Shown here: positions 8,287-16,255 of the stretch, one piece after another
Position numbering within the stretch: the stretch's first letter is position 1
Layout: each line of letters begins with the position of its first letter
Source: Polyangium mundeleinium
GTDB taxonomy: Bacteria; Myxococcota_A; Polyangia; Polyangiales; Polyangiaceae
DNA: 64,000 bases
Direction: 5' to 3'
Assembly: GCF_028369105.1 (NCBI RefSeq)
Contig: NZ_JAQNDO010000001.1
Coordinates: 7,410,501 to 7,474,500, forward strand
The notes under the pieces: generated by a model
What the model was told of the DNA's origin: nothing
Database searches by the model: none
The model's input: only the letters and a program-made list of their open reading frames with translations
Position numbers and translations under genes: made by a program

Positions 8287-10191
8287 ATGACGGACGAACC
8301 CTCGAGGGCGGCTCAGCCTGGCGCGCCCGTGGCCCATGGCCCCCGCGCGGCTCTGCTCCTCGGCGCGCTTGGTGTCGTCTTCGGGGACATCGGCACGAGC
8401 CCGCTTTATGCGGTCAAGGAATGCTTCAGCCCGGCCGCCTCGCACCGGGTCGAGCCCACGCCGGAGAACATCCTCGGGATCCTGTCGCTGGTCTTCTGGA
8501 CGCTCCTGATGGTCGTGACGATCAAGTATCTCACGTTCATCATGAAGGCCGATAACCAGGGATCCGGCGGCATCATGGCGCTGCTCGCCCTGGTCCCGCC
8601 GCGAAAAAACAATCCGACGGGTCCGCTCGTCCTGCTCGTGCTCTTCGGCGCGTCCCTGCTGTACGGGGACGGCGTCATCACGCCCGCGATCTCGGTCCTC
8701 TCGGCCATGGAGGGCCTCGAGGTCGCGACCCACAAGCTGCGCCCGGCCGTCGTGCCGCTCACGGTCGCCATTCTGGTCGCGTTGTTTCTGGCGCAAAAGC
8801 GCGGAACCGGGGGGATCGGCAATGTCTTCGGGCCCGTCACGCTCGTCTGGTTCGTGACCATCGCCGTGCTCGGCGGGCGGTTCGTCGTGGCGAACCCGGC
8901 CGTGCTCGCGGCCGTGGATCCCCGCCACGCCCTACGGTTTTTCCTGGAACACGGCACGCACGGGTTCATGGTGCTCGGCGCCGTGGTCCTGTGCATCACG
9001 GGCGCGGAGGCGCTTTATGCGGACATGGGCCATTTCGGCCGCGGTCCGATCCGCGCCGCCTGGTACACCGTGGTCTGGCCGGCGTTGCTGCTCAATTATT
9101 TCGGCCAGGGCGCGATGCTCCTCGGAAACCCGGGCGCCGCGACGAACCCTTTTTATGCCCTCGTCCCCTCCTGGGCCCTCTACCCGACCGTGGCCATCGC
9201 AACGGCAGCCACGATCGTCGCCTCGCAGGCGCTCATCTCCGGGGCGTTCTCGCTCACCCAGCAGGCCGTGCAGCTCGGGTATTTTCCGCGCGTCAGCATC
9301 GTCCACACCTCGAAGCACGCCGAGGGGCAGATCTACGTCCCGGAGATCAACCGCGCGCTGCTCGTCCTCTGCGTGGCCCTGGTGCTCACGTTCCGCACGT
9401 CGAGCGCGCTCGCGGCGGCCTACGGAATCGCGGTCACGGGGACGATGGCCATCACGACGATCGTGTATTTCGTCGTGGTGCGGCAGCGCTGGGGCTGGCC
9501 GCTCTGGAAAGCCGTGCCGCCCGTTCTGGTTTTCCTGGTCATCGACATCTCGTTTTTCACGGCAAACGCGGCGAAGTTTCTCCACGGCGGCTGGTTCCCG
9601 GTCGTCATGGCGGCCGGCATTTTCACGGTGATGACGACCTGGAAGACGGGGCGGCGTATCCTCGGCGAGGCCTTCAAGGCCGATCTTTTGCCGCTCGAAC
9701 AATTCCTGGAGGACGTCACCCGACGAAATCCCTTCCGCGTGCACGGGACGGCGGTTTTCATGGCCTCGAACCCGCACGGGACGCCGCCCGTCCTCTTGCA
9801 CCATTTCAAGCACAACCAGGTCCTCCACGAGCAGGTCGTGCTGCTGTCGGTCACGAGCGAGCGGGTCCCCGAGATCCCGCCCGAGGAGCGCATCAGCGTC
9901 ATCGACAAGGGGAACGGTTTTTATCGGGTGCGGGCGCGGTACGGCTTCATGCAGACGCCGCACGTGCCGAGCGTGCTGCTCGCCTGCAAGGCGCACGGGC
10001 TCGGCATCGAGCTCAAGCGCACGAGTTATTACCTCGGCCGCGAGACGCTCTTGCCCACGGGGCGGTCGAAGATGATGCGCTGGCGAAAAGGCCTGTTCGC
10101 CTTCATTTCCCGAAACGCGCGCCCCGCGACGGCCTACTTCGGGCTGCCGCCGGGCCGCGTGGTCGAGTTCGGGATGCAGATCAACCTGTGA
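8287..10191 (+). CDS. kup: Potassium uptake protein of the Kup/HAK/KT family
   Basis: A 634-residue inner-membrane K+ transporter, probably proton-coupled as for E. coli Kup. The diagnostic N-terminal motif GVVFGDIGTSPLYA lies at about residues 29-42, and GSGGIMALLALV follows the second helix. About twelve membrane segments occupy residues 20-440, and a soluble C-terminal domain of roughly 180 residues follows (VFMASNPHGTPPVLLHHFKH), as in the family. It stands alone: the 1-kb composite repeat precedes it and a chain of four hairpins follows it before gmhA. Confidence 0.95.
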   Translation: MTDEPSRAAQPGAPVAHGPRAALLLGALGVVFGDIGTSPLYAVKECFSPAASHRVEPTPENILGILSLVFWTLLMVVTIKYLTFIMKADNQGSGGIMALLALVPPRKNNPTGPLVLLVLFGASLLYGDGVITPAISVLSAMEGLEVATHKLRPAVVPLTVAILVALFLAQKRGTGGIGNVFGPVTLVWFVTIAVLGGRFVVANPAVLAAVDPRHALRFFLEHGTHGFMVLGAVVLCITGAEALYADMGHFGRGPIRAAWYTVVWPALLLNYFGQGAMLLGNPGAATNPFYALVPSWALYPTVAIATAATIVASQALISGAFSLTQQAVQLGYFPRVSIVHTSKHAEGQIYVPEINRALLVLCVALVLTFRTSSALAAAYGIAVTGTMAITTIVYFVVVRQRWGWPLWKAVPPVLVFLVIDISFFTANAAKFLHGGWFPVVMAAGIFTVMTTWKTGRRILGEAFKADLLPLEQFLEDVTRRNPFRVHGTAVFMASNPHGTPPVLLHHFKHNQVLHEQVVLLSVTSERVPEIPPEERISVIDKGNGFYRVRARYGFMQTPHVPSVLLACKAHGLGIELKRTSYYLGRETLLPTGRSKMMRWRKGLFAFISRNARPATAYFGLPPGRVVEFGMQINL

Positions 10192-10239
10192 AGCCAGGAC
10201 AGCGCGCCCCCCTCCCCAGGGTCCGAGCTCTGTTGTCCC

Positions 10240-10346
10240 GAGGGGGACGCCTCGCGTCCCCCTCTCGCCCGGGCAAAGCCCGGACGATTCACCCCCCGAG
10301 GGAAGATCGCTTCGCGATCTTCCGAGCATCGAACCGGTCGATGCTC
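10240..10346. repeat. Chain of four consecutive perfect hairpins between kup and gmhA
   Basis: 10240-10264: arm GAGGGGGACGC, loop CTC. 10269-10283: CCGGGC, loop AAA, GCCCGG. 10301-10323: arm GGAAGATCGC, loop TTC. 10324-10346: arm GAGCATCGA, loop ACCGG. The last two abut with no gap. The layout (short GC hairpins, then a longer palindrome) resembles the H1-H4 modules although the sequences differ. It may terminate kup transcription, but there is no T-run. Confidence 0.8.
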
Positions 10347-10352
10347 TAGAAC
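10347..10352 (+). promoter_or_regulatory. Candidate -10 element for gmhA (TAGAAC)
   Basis: CTAGAAC with a 9-base gap to the gmhA ATG and no Shine-Dalgarno sequence. The same hexamer and the same gap precede the rlmN-like gene. Confidence 0.45.
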
Positions 10353-10361
10353 GACGGCCCC

Positions 10362-10979
10362 ATGTCGTCCACCCACGATTTCGTCGACACCTACCTGCGC
10401 GAGACGGCCGAGATCGCCCTCGGTACGAGCCGGCAAGACCTGACGGCCGTCATCGACATCCTCTTCGATGCCTGGAAAAACGACCGGACCATCTACACCT
10501 GCGGCAACGGCGGCAGCGCGGCGAACGCGAGCCACCTCGCCTGCGACATCGCGAAGTTCACCTGGGTGGAAGGCAAAAAGCGCTTCAAGTGCCGCTCGCT
10601 CTGCGACAACGCGGCGCTCCTCAGCGCGCTCACGAACGACGTGGGCTTCAACCGAATCTTCCTGGAGCAGCTCGACGGCTCGATGGGCCCGGGCGACGTG
10701 CTCGTGTGCCTGAGCGTGCACGGCGGGTCGGGCGCGGACAAGGCCGGGCCCTGGTCGCAAAATCTGGTTTCCGCAGCCGATTTCGTGAAGAAGCACGGCG
10801 GCAAGGTGGTCGCGCTCGTGGGCTACGACGGCGGCGCGCTCCGGCAGATGGCCGACGCGTCCATCATCGTCCCGAGGACCTCGGGCGGGCATACGTCGAC
10901 GCCGCACGTGGAGGGCTTCCACGAGGTCTACCATCACCTGATCTGCGAGCGGCTGCGGCAGATGGTGGCCGAAGCATGA
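10362..10979 (+). CDS. gmhA: Phosphoheptose (sedoheptulose 7-phosphate) isomerase, SIS domain
   Basis: A 205-residue cytoplasmic isomerase that converts sedoheptulose 7-phosphate to D-glycero-D-manno-heptose 7-phosphate, the first step to ADP- or GDP-heptose for cell-surface glycans. The SIS sugar-phosphate signature GNGGSAANASHLACD is at about residues 48-62, a second phosphate-binding stretch is CLSVHGGSG, and GGHTSTPHVEGFHEVYHH carries the His cluster typical of GmhA. Its stop overlaps the ATG of gmhB (ATGA). The start is supported by the CTAGAAC element 9 bases upstream. GmhA-like SIS proteins can act on other sugar phosphates, but the gmhB partner favours this role. Confidence 0.9.
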   Translation: MSSTHDFVDTYLRETAEIALGTSRQDLTAVIDILFDAWKNDRTIYTCGNGGSAANASHLACDIAKFTWVEGKKRFKCRSLCDNAALLSALTNDVGFNRIFLEQLDGSMGPGDVLVCLSVHGGSGADKAGPWSQNLVSAADFVKKHGGKVVALVGYDGGALRQMADASIIVPRTSGGHTSTPHVEGFHEVYHHLICERLRQMVAEA

Positions 10980-11614
10980 ACGGGCCCGCGCGCCCCGGCG
11001 TGATCCTCGACCGCGACGGGACGCTCATCGACTTCGTCCGCGACGCCGAGCTCGGCGCCGTGGTGAGCGCCTTCCACCCCGATCACATCCGCCTGTTGCC
11101 CGGCGTCGTGCAAGGGCTCGCGCTCCTGCAAGACGCGGGGTTTGTCTTGGCCATCGCCACGAACCAGCCGGGCGCGGCGAAGGGGCAGATCCCCGAGAGC
11201 GCCATCACCCGGACGAACCAGGCGCTCGTCGACGCGCTCGCCCGGGAAGGAATCCACATCGAGGCGGTGCGCGCCTGCTTGCATCACCCGGAAGGCGGGC
11301 CGGGCGGCGATCCCACGCTCGCCACGGACTGCGGGTGCCGCAAGCCGAAGCCGGGGATGTTGCTGTCGCTCGTGCAGGAGCTCGGGCTCGATCCGGCGCG
11401 CTCGTGGATGGTCGGCGACGCGGCGGTGGACGTGCTGGCGGCGCGCGGGGCGGGGCTTCGCGCGGGGCTCCTCTTCGAATGGGGGCGCTGCGAGATGTGC
11501 CCGGTGCGAGGGGGGTTCGACGAGATCCCGATGATCCGACCGGATGCCTCGGCGAGCCGGTTCGACGAGCTCGCCCGGCGCCTCCGAGATTCGCTCGCCA
11601 CGGCGCCGGGCTGA
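10976..11614 (+). CDS. gmhB: D-glycero-D-manno-heptose-1,7-bisphosphate 7-phosphatase (HAD family)
   Basis: A 212-residue HAD phosphatase of the heptose pathway. The catalytic pair is D12 and D14 in ILDRDGTLI; motif II is IATNQPG, and the metal-binding motif is MVGDAAVDVLAA. The zinc-binding loop that separates GmhB from histidinol-phosphate phosphatases is present: CLHHPEGG then CGCRKPKPG. The start is fixed by the ATGA overlap with gmhA; earlier residues in the open frame are a shadow of gmhA. The C-terminal 30 residues after MCPVRGG are a short extension. Confidence 0.9.
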   Translation: MNGPARPGVILDRDGTLIDFVRDAELGAVVSAFHPDHIRLLPGVVQGLALLQDAGFVLAIATNQPGAAKGQIPESAITRTNQALVDALAREGIHIEAVRACLHHPEGGPGGDPTLATDCGCRKPKPGMLLSLVQELGLDPARSWMVGDAAVDVLAARGAGLRAGLLFEWGRCEMCPVRGGFDEIPMIRPDASASRFDELARRLRDSLATAPG

Positions 11615-11665
11615 TCTATGCTCCGCCGCCCCCGGCCCCCGCCGGGCGCGTAGCGCGGAGTGGAC

Positions 11666-12316
11666 ATGCTCTTTCTCGACAGCTCGGATCCCAAGGAGAT
11701 CAAGGACGTCTTCGCCTGGGGGGTGATCGCCGGGGTCACGACGAACCCGCTCATCCTGGCGCGCGAGGCAGGCGCGGCGGATCTCGAAGAGCGCATCCGC
11801 GCGGTCGTCGCCGCCTCGAAGGGCCCGGTCTCCGTGGAGCTCGTGAGCGAGACCGAGGGCGCGATGCTGGAAGAAGCCCTCCGCTACCACGCGTGGGCGC
11901 CGTCCCGGATCGTGATCAAGGTGCCGTTCGGCGAGGCAGGGCTGCGCGTGACGCACGCGCTCACGACGCAGGGGATCGAGACGAACGTGACGTGCCTCAT
12001 GAGCTTCAACCAGGCCTACCTGGCGGCGCTCGCGGGCGGGACGTACGTGTCGATCTTCAGCGGGCGGGTGCGGGACATGGGCTACGACGTGCGGCCCGTC
12101 ATCGCCGAGACGCGGGCGCAGCTCGATCGGGAGAAGCTCGGGGCGAAGATCATCGTGGGGTCGATCCGGCACATCCTCGACGTGAACGAGGCGCTTTCAC
12201 ACGGGGCGCACGTGGTGACGGTGCCGCCGGCCATCCTGCGGAAGATGCTGCACAACCCGAAGACCGACGAGACGATCCGCGAGTTCAACGCGGCCTGGGC
12301 GAGCCGTGCTAAGTAG
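11666..12316 (+). CDS. Transaldolase / fructose-6-phosphate aldolase family protein
   Basis: A 216-residue small transaldolase-type aldolase. MLFLDSSDPKEI and GVTTNPLIL are the family's N-terminal signatures, and the Schiff-base Lys is K85 in RIVIKVPFG, the position found in E. coli FSA. VSIFSGRVRDMGYD and the length also fit. ATG 11666 is preferred over GTG 11660 because GGAG lies 5 bases before it and the protein then starts as homologues do. A transaldolase can make sedoheptulose 7-phosphate, the substrate of the gmhA product, so its place in this gene set makes metabolic sense. The 3' end overlaps the next gene by 11 bases. Confidence 0.88.
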   Translation: MLFLDSSDPKEIKDVFAWGVIAGVTTNPLILAREAGAADLEERIRAVVAASKGPVSVELVSETEGAMLEEALRYHAWAPSRIVIKVPFGEAGLRVTHALTTQGIETNVTCLMSFNQAYLAALAGGTYVSIFSGRVRDMGYDVRPVIAETRAQLDREKLGAKIIVGSIRHILDVNEALSHGAHVVTVPPAILRKMLHNPKTDETIREFNAAWASRAK

Positions 12317-13805
12317 CCCCGCCGTGACGGCAGACGGCACTTCCACGGCCGAGGGCGCGACGAACACGAAGTACGTCGTCGAGGAGCAAAACATGGCGCT
12401 CGTGGGCGCCATCGGGCGGCCGCGGCGGGTGCTCGACGTGGGCTGCGGGGTGGGTCTGAACGGCGAGGCGGCGAAAAAGCGCGGCGCGCACGTGACCGGG
12501 ATCGAGATCGTCCCGGCCTCGATCGACCGGGCCAAGGAGCGGCTCGACGAGGTGCTCGCGATCGACGTGACGAGCGACGAGGCCGTGACGAAGGGCCTCG
12601 CCGGCCGGAGTTTTGATCTCCTGCTCTTCGCCGACATGCTGGAGCACGTAGCCGATCCGATCGCGGTGATCCGGCGGCTGCTCCCGTACCTGGAGGACGG
12701 GGGGCACGTGATCGTGTCGCTGCCGAACGTGGCGGCGTGGACGGTGCGCCTGGGGCTGCTCGCGGGGAAGTTCGTGTACACGCAGAGCGGGATCCTCGAC
12801 GACTCGCACCTGCGCTTCTTCACGCGCGAGACGGGCCGGCAGATGCTGGAGCGCGCGGGGCTCGAGGTGCTGCGGCTGGAGCAGAACCCGATGCTCGTAC
12901 GCGCCGCGAAGGACGTGGTGCTGTCCGCGCAACGGGCCGTGGCGCCCGGCGGGACGCCCGATCCGGAGAGCCTGCGCAAGTCGCTCCCGTACAAGCTCTA
13001 CCAGGGGCTCGTGCGCCCGGTGGAGGACGTGGTCGCGGCACGCGCGCCGGAGCTTTTGTCCTTCCAGAACGTGTACGTCGCCCGCAAGCCGCCGAAGGCG
13101 CGAAAGCTCAGCCTGACCGTCGGCATGTTGACGATGAACGAGGAGGACAGCATCGAGGCGATGATGGGCGAGATCCGGAGGGTCGCGCCCGACGCCAAGA
13201 TCCTGTGCGTCGACAGCTCGACGGATCGGACGCCCGAGATCGCGGCGCGGCTCGGCGCGCGCGTGCTGCGGCAGCTCCCGCCGCGCGGGCATGGGCCGGC
13301 GATGGAGCTGCTCATGTACAGCGCCGCGGCCGAGAGCGACCTCTTGATCTACCTCGACTGCGACTTCACCTACCCGGCCGATTACATCCCGGTGCTGCGG
13401 CGGATCGTCGAGGAAGAAGGCGTGGATGTGGTGAACTGCGCCCGCACGCGCACGCGGCCGGCGGCGATGCCGCTGCCGAACTACCTGGCGAACCGGTCGT
13501 TCGCGGCCCTCGCGCACGTGATGCACGGCATCCCGACGTGCGACGTGCACAGCGGCATGCGGGCGTACCGGTCGAGCATGATGCGCGCGTTCGATTTCGA
13601 CGGCGAGGGCGACGCCCTCCCCATCGACACGCTGCTCTTCCCGGCGAAATGCGGCTACCGCGTGGTGGAGATGCCCATCGACTACCAGGAGCGCGTGGGG
13701 CAATCGAAGCTGCGGAAGATCGCCGGCACGGTCTGGACGATGATCCGGCTCGTGAACGCGCTGCCCGTGGGGCAGCGCGGTTCGTCGCGGTACGAGCTCC
13801 GGTAG
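12306..13805 (+). CDS. Fusion of SAM-dependent methyltransferase and family 2 glycosyltransferase
   Basis: A 499-residue two-domain protein. Residues about 20-240 are a class I methyltransferase with SAM motif VLDVGCGVG, acidic IEIVPAS, and LLLFADMLEHVADP, like UbiG or sugar-chain methyltransferases. From about residue 253 a GT2 domain begins (LSLTVGMLTMNEEDSIEAM), with the nucleotide-sugar acidic motif YLDCDFTYPADY and a late VGQSKLRKIAGT typical of polyprenyl-phosphate glycosyltransferases; there is no C-terminal membrane anchor. Start GTG 12306 overlaps the aldolase gene; GTG 12324 is possible. Context suggests modification and transfer of a heptose or related sugar for the envelope, which is inference. 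Confidence 0.87.
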   Translation: MLSSPAVTADGTSTAEGATNTKYVVEEQNMALVGAIGRPRRVLDVGCGVGLNGEAAKKRGAHVTGIEIVPASIDRAKERLDEVLAIDVTSDEAVTKGLAGRSFDLLLFADMLEHVADPIAVIRRLLPYLEDGGHVIVSLPNVAAWTVRLGLLAGKFVYTQSGILDDSHLRFFTRETGRQMLERAGLEVLRLEQNPMLVRAAKDVVLSAQRAVAPGGTPDPESLRKSLPYKLYQGLVRPVEDVVAARAPELLSFQNVYVARKPPKARKLSLTVGMLTMNEEDSIEAMMGEIRRVAPDAKILCVDSSTDRTPEIAARLGARVLRQLPPRGHGPAMELLMYSAAAESDLLIYLDCDFTYPADYIPVLRRIVEEEGVDVVNCARTRTRPAAMPLPNYLANRSFAALAHVMHGIPTCDVHSGMRAYRSSMMRAFDFDGEGDALPIDTLLFPAKCGYRVVEMPIDYQERVGQSKLRKIAGTVWTMIRLVNALPVGQRGSSRYELR

Positions 13806-13823
13806 GCCGGGCCGCTCCGCCGG

Positions 13824-15026
13824 TCAGCGGCGGGGCGCCGTCGGCGCCGTCTTCGGGGGGGGCGTGCTGTCGCCCGAGAGGAGCGACAGACCGGCCACGA
13901 TCGTCCCGATGCCGAGAAGCGCGAGCACGACGATCACGAGCGCCGAGCTCTTGCGCGGTTCTTCCGGCGTGACCGTGACGGGCAGGACCTCCGGCGGGCG
14001 CAGGGCCGCGTCGCGAACGTCGGCCGGGATGCGATCGGAGATCTCCTTGAGCGAGGAGAGCTTCGGCCGGCGCATCGAACCCGTGGTCGTGGTCGCGCCG
14101 AACGGCCGCGATCCCGGCGACGAGCTGCGCTGCGTGACGAGCGGGAACGAAGTGCGGCTCGTGCGCTCCTCGATCTCGACGCCGAGGGCGCGCTCGAACT
14201 CGTCGGCGAGCTCCTTGGCCGCCGAGTAACGCGCCGTGGGGTCCCGCTGGAGGGCCTTGGCGAAGAAGGAGTCGATCGAGGGGGGGAGGCCGGGCACGAG
14301 CGTGGTGATCGGCTCGAATCGGCCCTCTTCGATGGCGTTGCCGAAGCTCTCGAGGTTCTGCCCGCTGAAGGGGGCGCGTCCGCTGAGCGCGTAATACGCG
14401 AGGACCGCGAGGGTCCAGAGATCGGCGCGGAAATCAACGTCCTTCTGGCCGAAAATCTGCTCCGGGCTCATGAACTCGGGCGAGATCATGTGCGTCGCGT
14501 CGCTCGTGGTCCGGCCCATCGAGGAGATGCCCGCGCGGACCGAGAGGCCGAGGTCCAGGACCTTCGCCTCGAAATCGCCGCCCTCGGGTTCGGTGAGGAA
14601 GACGTTGCCGGGCTTCAGGTTCCGGTGGACGAGGCCGAGGAGATGCGCCTTGACGAGGCCCTTGGCGAGCTGCGAGACGAGGCGCGCGGCGTCCTTCGGC
14701 GCCAGCGGGCCGGTCCTCGCGATGCGGCTGCCGAGGTCTTCCCCTTCGAGCAGCTCCATCACGAGGTAAGGCATGCCGGTGCGCGTCAGGCCGTGCTCGA
14801 GGATCTGCGCGACGTGCGGGCTCTTGATCTGCCGCGTGGCGACGTCCGCCTCGCGCTGAAAGCGGTGGAGGGGCGAGGAGTTGCGCGACAAGGCGCGCCC
14901 CATGAGCTTGACGGCGACGTCCTTGCCGAAGCCTACGTGCTCGGCGACCCACACCTGGGATTTGCCCTCCTGCCCGAGGTGCCTCGAGAGCCGCATCTTG
15001 GGAGTGATCTGGTCTCCTTCCAACAT
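13824..15026 (-). CDS. Ser/Thr kinase-like membrane protein with HRN in place of HRD (possible pseudokinase)
   Basis: A 400-residue Hanks-type kinase fold followed by a linker and one membrane helix (SALVIVVLALLGIGTIVAGL). The nucleotide-binding Lys is K40 (VAVK), the helix C Glu is E59, and a DLG motif replaces DFG at 158-160. The catalytic loop reads HRNLKPGN (134-141): the catalytic Asp of HRD is Asn, while K138 and N141 remain. The glycine loop (GQEGKSQVW) is also degenerate. Catalysis is therefore doubtful and a scaffold or sensor role is possible. It is convergent with the methyltransferase-glycosyltransferase gene. ATG 15026 is preceded by GGAAGCGAG. Confidence 0.9.
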   Translation of the reverse strand: MLEGDQITPKMRLSRHLGQEGKSQVWVAEHVGFGKDVAVKLMGRALSRNSSPLHRFQREADVATRQIKSPHVAQILEHGLTRTGMPYLVMELLEGEDLGSRIARTGPLAPKDAARLVSQLAKGLVKAHLLGLVHRNLKPGNVFLTEPEGGDFEAKVLDLGLSVRAGISSMGRTTSDATHMISPEFMSPEQIFGQKDVDFRADLWTLAVLAYYALSGRAPFSGQNLESFGNAIEEGRFEPITTLVPGLPPSIDSFFAKALQRDPTARYSAAKELADEFERALGVEIEERTSRTSFPLVTQRSSSPGSRPFGATTTTGSMRRPKLSSLKEISDRIPADVRDAALRPPEVLPVTVTPEEPRKSSALVIVVLALLGIGTIVAGLSLLSGDSTPPPKTAPTAPRR

Positions 15027-15153
15027 CTCGCTTCCGTGGCGCGGTCCCCGAGACGCCGGGCGTGCCGGCGCGCGGAGAGGGCTTTCTCACTCGACTCGAC
15101 GTTACATCACGCAGCGGGCCCAAAGTAAAGAAGCGCGCCCGGGAAGGTCGGTT

Positions 15154-16245
15154 TCAAGGAGCGGGCAAGGTCACATCGGCGGGCGCCACGCCGGCAGCCA
15201 CCGCCGGATAATTGGCGCTTTTCGTGCGGCCCGCGCGCTGCGTGGTGAACAGCAATGTGTAGCCAGGCCGCACGAGGGCGCAGGGCTCGTGGGGTCCGAG
15301 CGAGCTGCCGCTGCCGAAGACAGGGCTCACGGCGCGCTGGAGGGGCGCGGCGCTGGCCGGATCAAAGCGCGCGGCGAGGCCCACGACGGCCTGGCCGAGG
15401 GTGTCCCGGGCGGCGTGGTAGACGCGCAATATGGAGCGGCCCTCGGCCGACCGGACGAGCACGGGCGCGGGCGCGCCGACCCAAGCGCCGTCGTAGGGCG
15501 GCTCGGCCCCCTCCCCGGCCGGCGCGGGCGCGAGCGCGGGGCCGTCGCCGACGCGGGTCCAGGTGATGCCGTCGTCGGAGCGCGCCTCGCCGATGCGCGC
15601 GGCGTCGCCGGGCCCCGGGACCTCGTAAAACATCCGGAGCGAGCCGTCGTCGAGCACGACGACGCCCGGGCTCCGCGGCACCGCGCCGGTCTCCCAGCCA
15701 GCCGCGTCGGGGCCAAGGACGGGCCCTTCGACCCGCGTGAAGACGGCGCCGTCCGGGCTCCGCGCCAGCCCGATGCCGCCGGCCGCGGCGTAATACAGGA
15801 AGACCTCGCCGCCCACGCGGACGACCGACGGTGCGCCGACGGTGCCGCCTTCCCAGGGCTCCTCGGGCGTGAGCACAACGAGGGGCATGCGGTCGAAGGA
15901 GCGGCCATCGTCGGCGCCATGACGCACGATGGCGCCGGGCGGGGCCGCAGGATCGGGGTCCTGCCCCGGCACCTCGGGGGTCATGGCGAAGTAACCCAAG
16001 ACCGCGGGCGTCGCGGGATCACCGTCGACGTCGAGGACCGTGGGATCCCGCGGAAACGTCTCGTCGTCTTCGAGGGCATTCGGGGCGGAGCGGAGGTTGC
16101 CGAGCTCGCCCGCGCGGAGGGCGCGGAACGGGCCGGCGGCGGCGTTCGGCAGGTTCTCCCCGCCGGTCTCGGTGTCGGCGAGCGTGGCGCAGCCGGACAG
16201 GAGCGCGAGGGCGAGGAGGAACGAACCAGCGTGTCCCGTGCGCAT
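15154..16245 (-). CDS. Lipoprotein with five-bladed beta-propeller-like repeats
   Basis: A 363-residue lipoprotein: signal FLLALALLSGCATLA with lipobox LLSGC. The body has recurring blade-like segments of the type seen in GH43/GH32 or sialidase propellers (RHGADDGRSFDRMPLVVL, ARSPDGAVFTRVEGPVL, ARSDDGITWTRVGDGPAL), each with a S/D-DG-x-T/F-x-R core. I see no conserved catalytic acid triad, so enzymatic activity is not claimed. It begins 10 bases after the stop of the adjacent FadL-like gene and is the third gene of a leftward operon with two barrels, suggesting an outer-membrane or surface-associated role. Confidence 0.8.
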   Translation of the reverse strand: MRTGHAGSFLLALALLSGCATLADTETGGENLPNAAAGPFRALRAGELGNLRSAPNALEDDETFPRDPTVLDVDGDPATPAVLGYFAMTPEVPGQDPDPAAPPGAIVRHGADDGRSFDRMPLVVLTPEEPWEGGTVGAPSVVRVGGEVFLYYAAAGGIGLARSPDGAVFTRVEGPVLGPDAAGWETGAVPRSPGVVVLDDGSLRMFYEVPGPGDAARIGEARSDDGITWTRVGDGPALAPAPAGEGAEPPYDGAWVGAPAPVLVRSAEGRSILRVYHAARDTLGQAVVGLAARFDPASAAPLQRAVSPVFGSGSSLGPHEPCALVRPGYTLLFTTQRAGRTKSANYPAVAAGVAPADVTLPAP

Positions 16246-16255
16246 CGTCTTGCCC

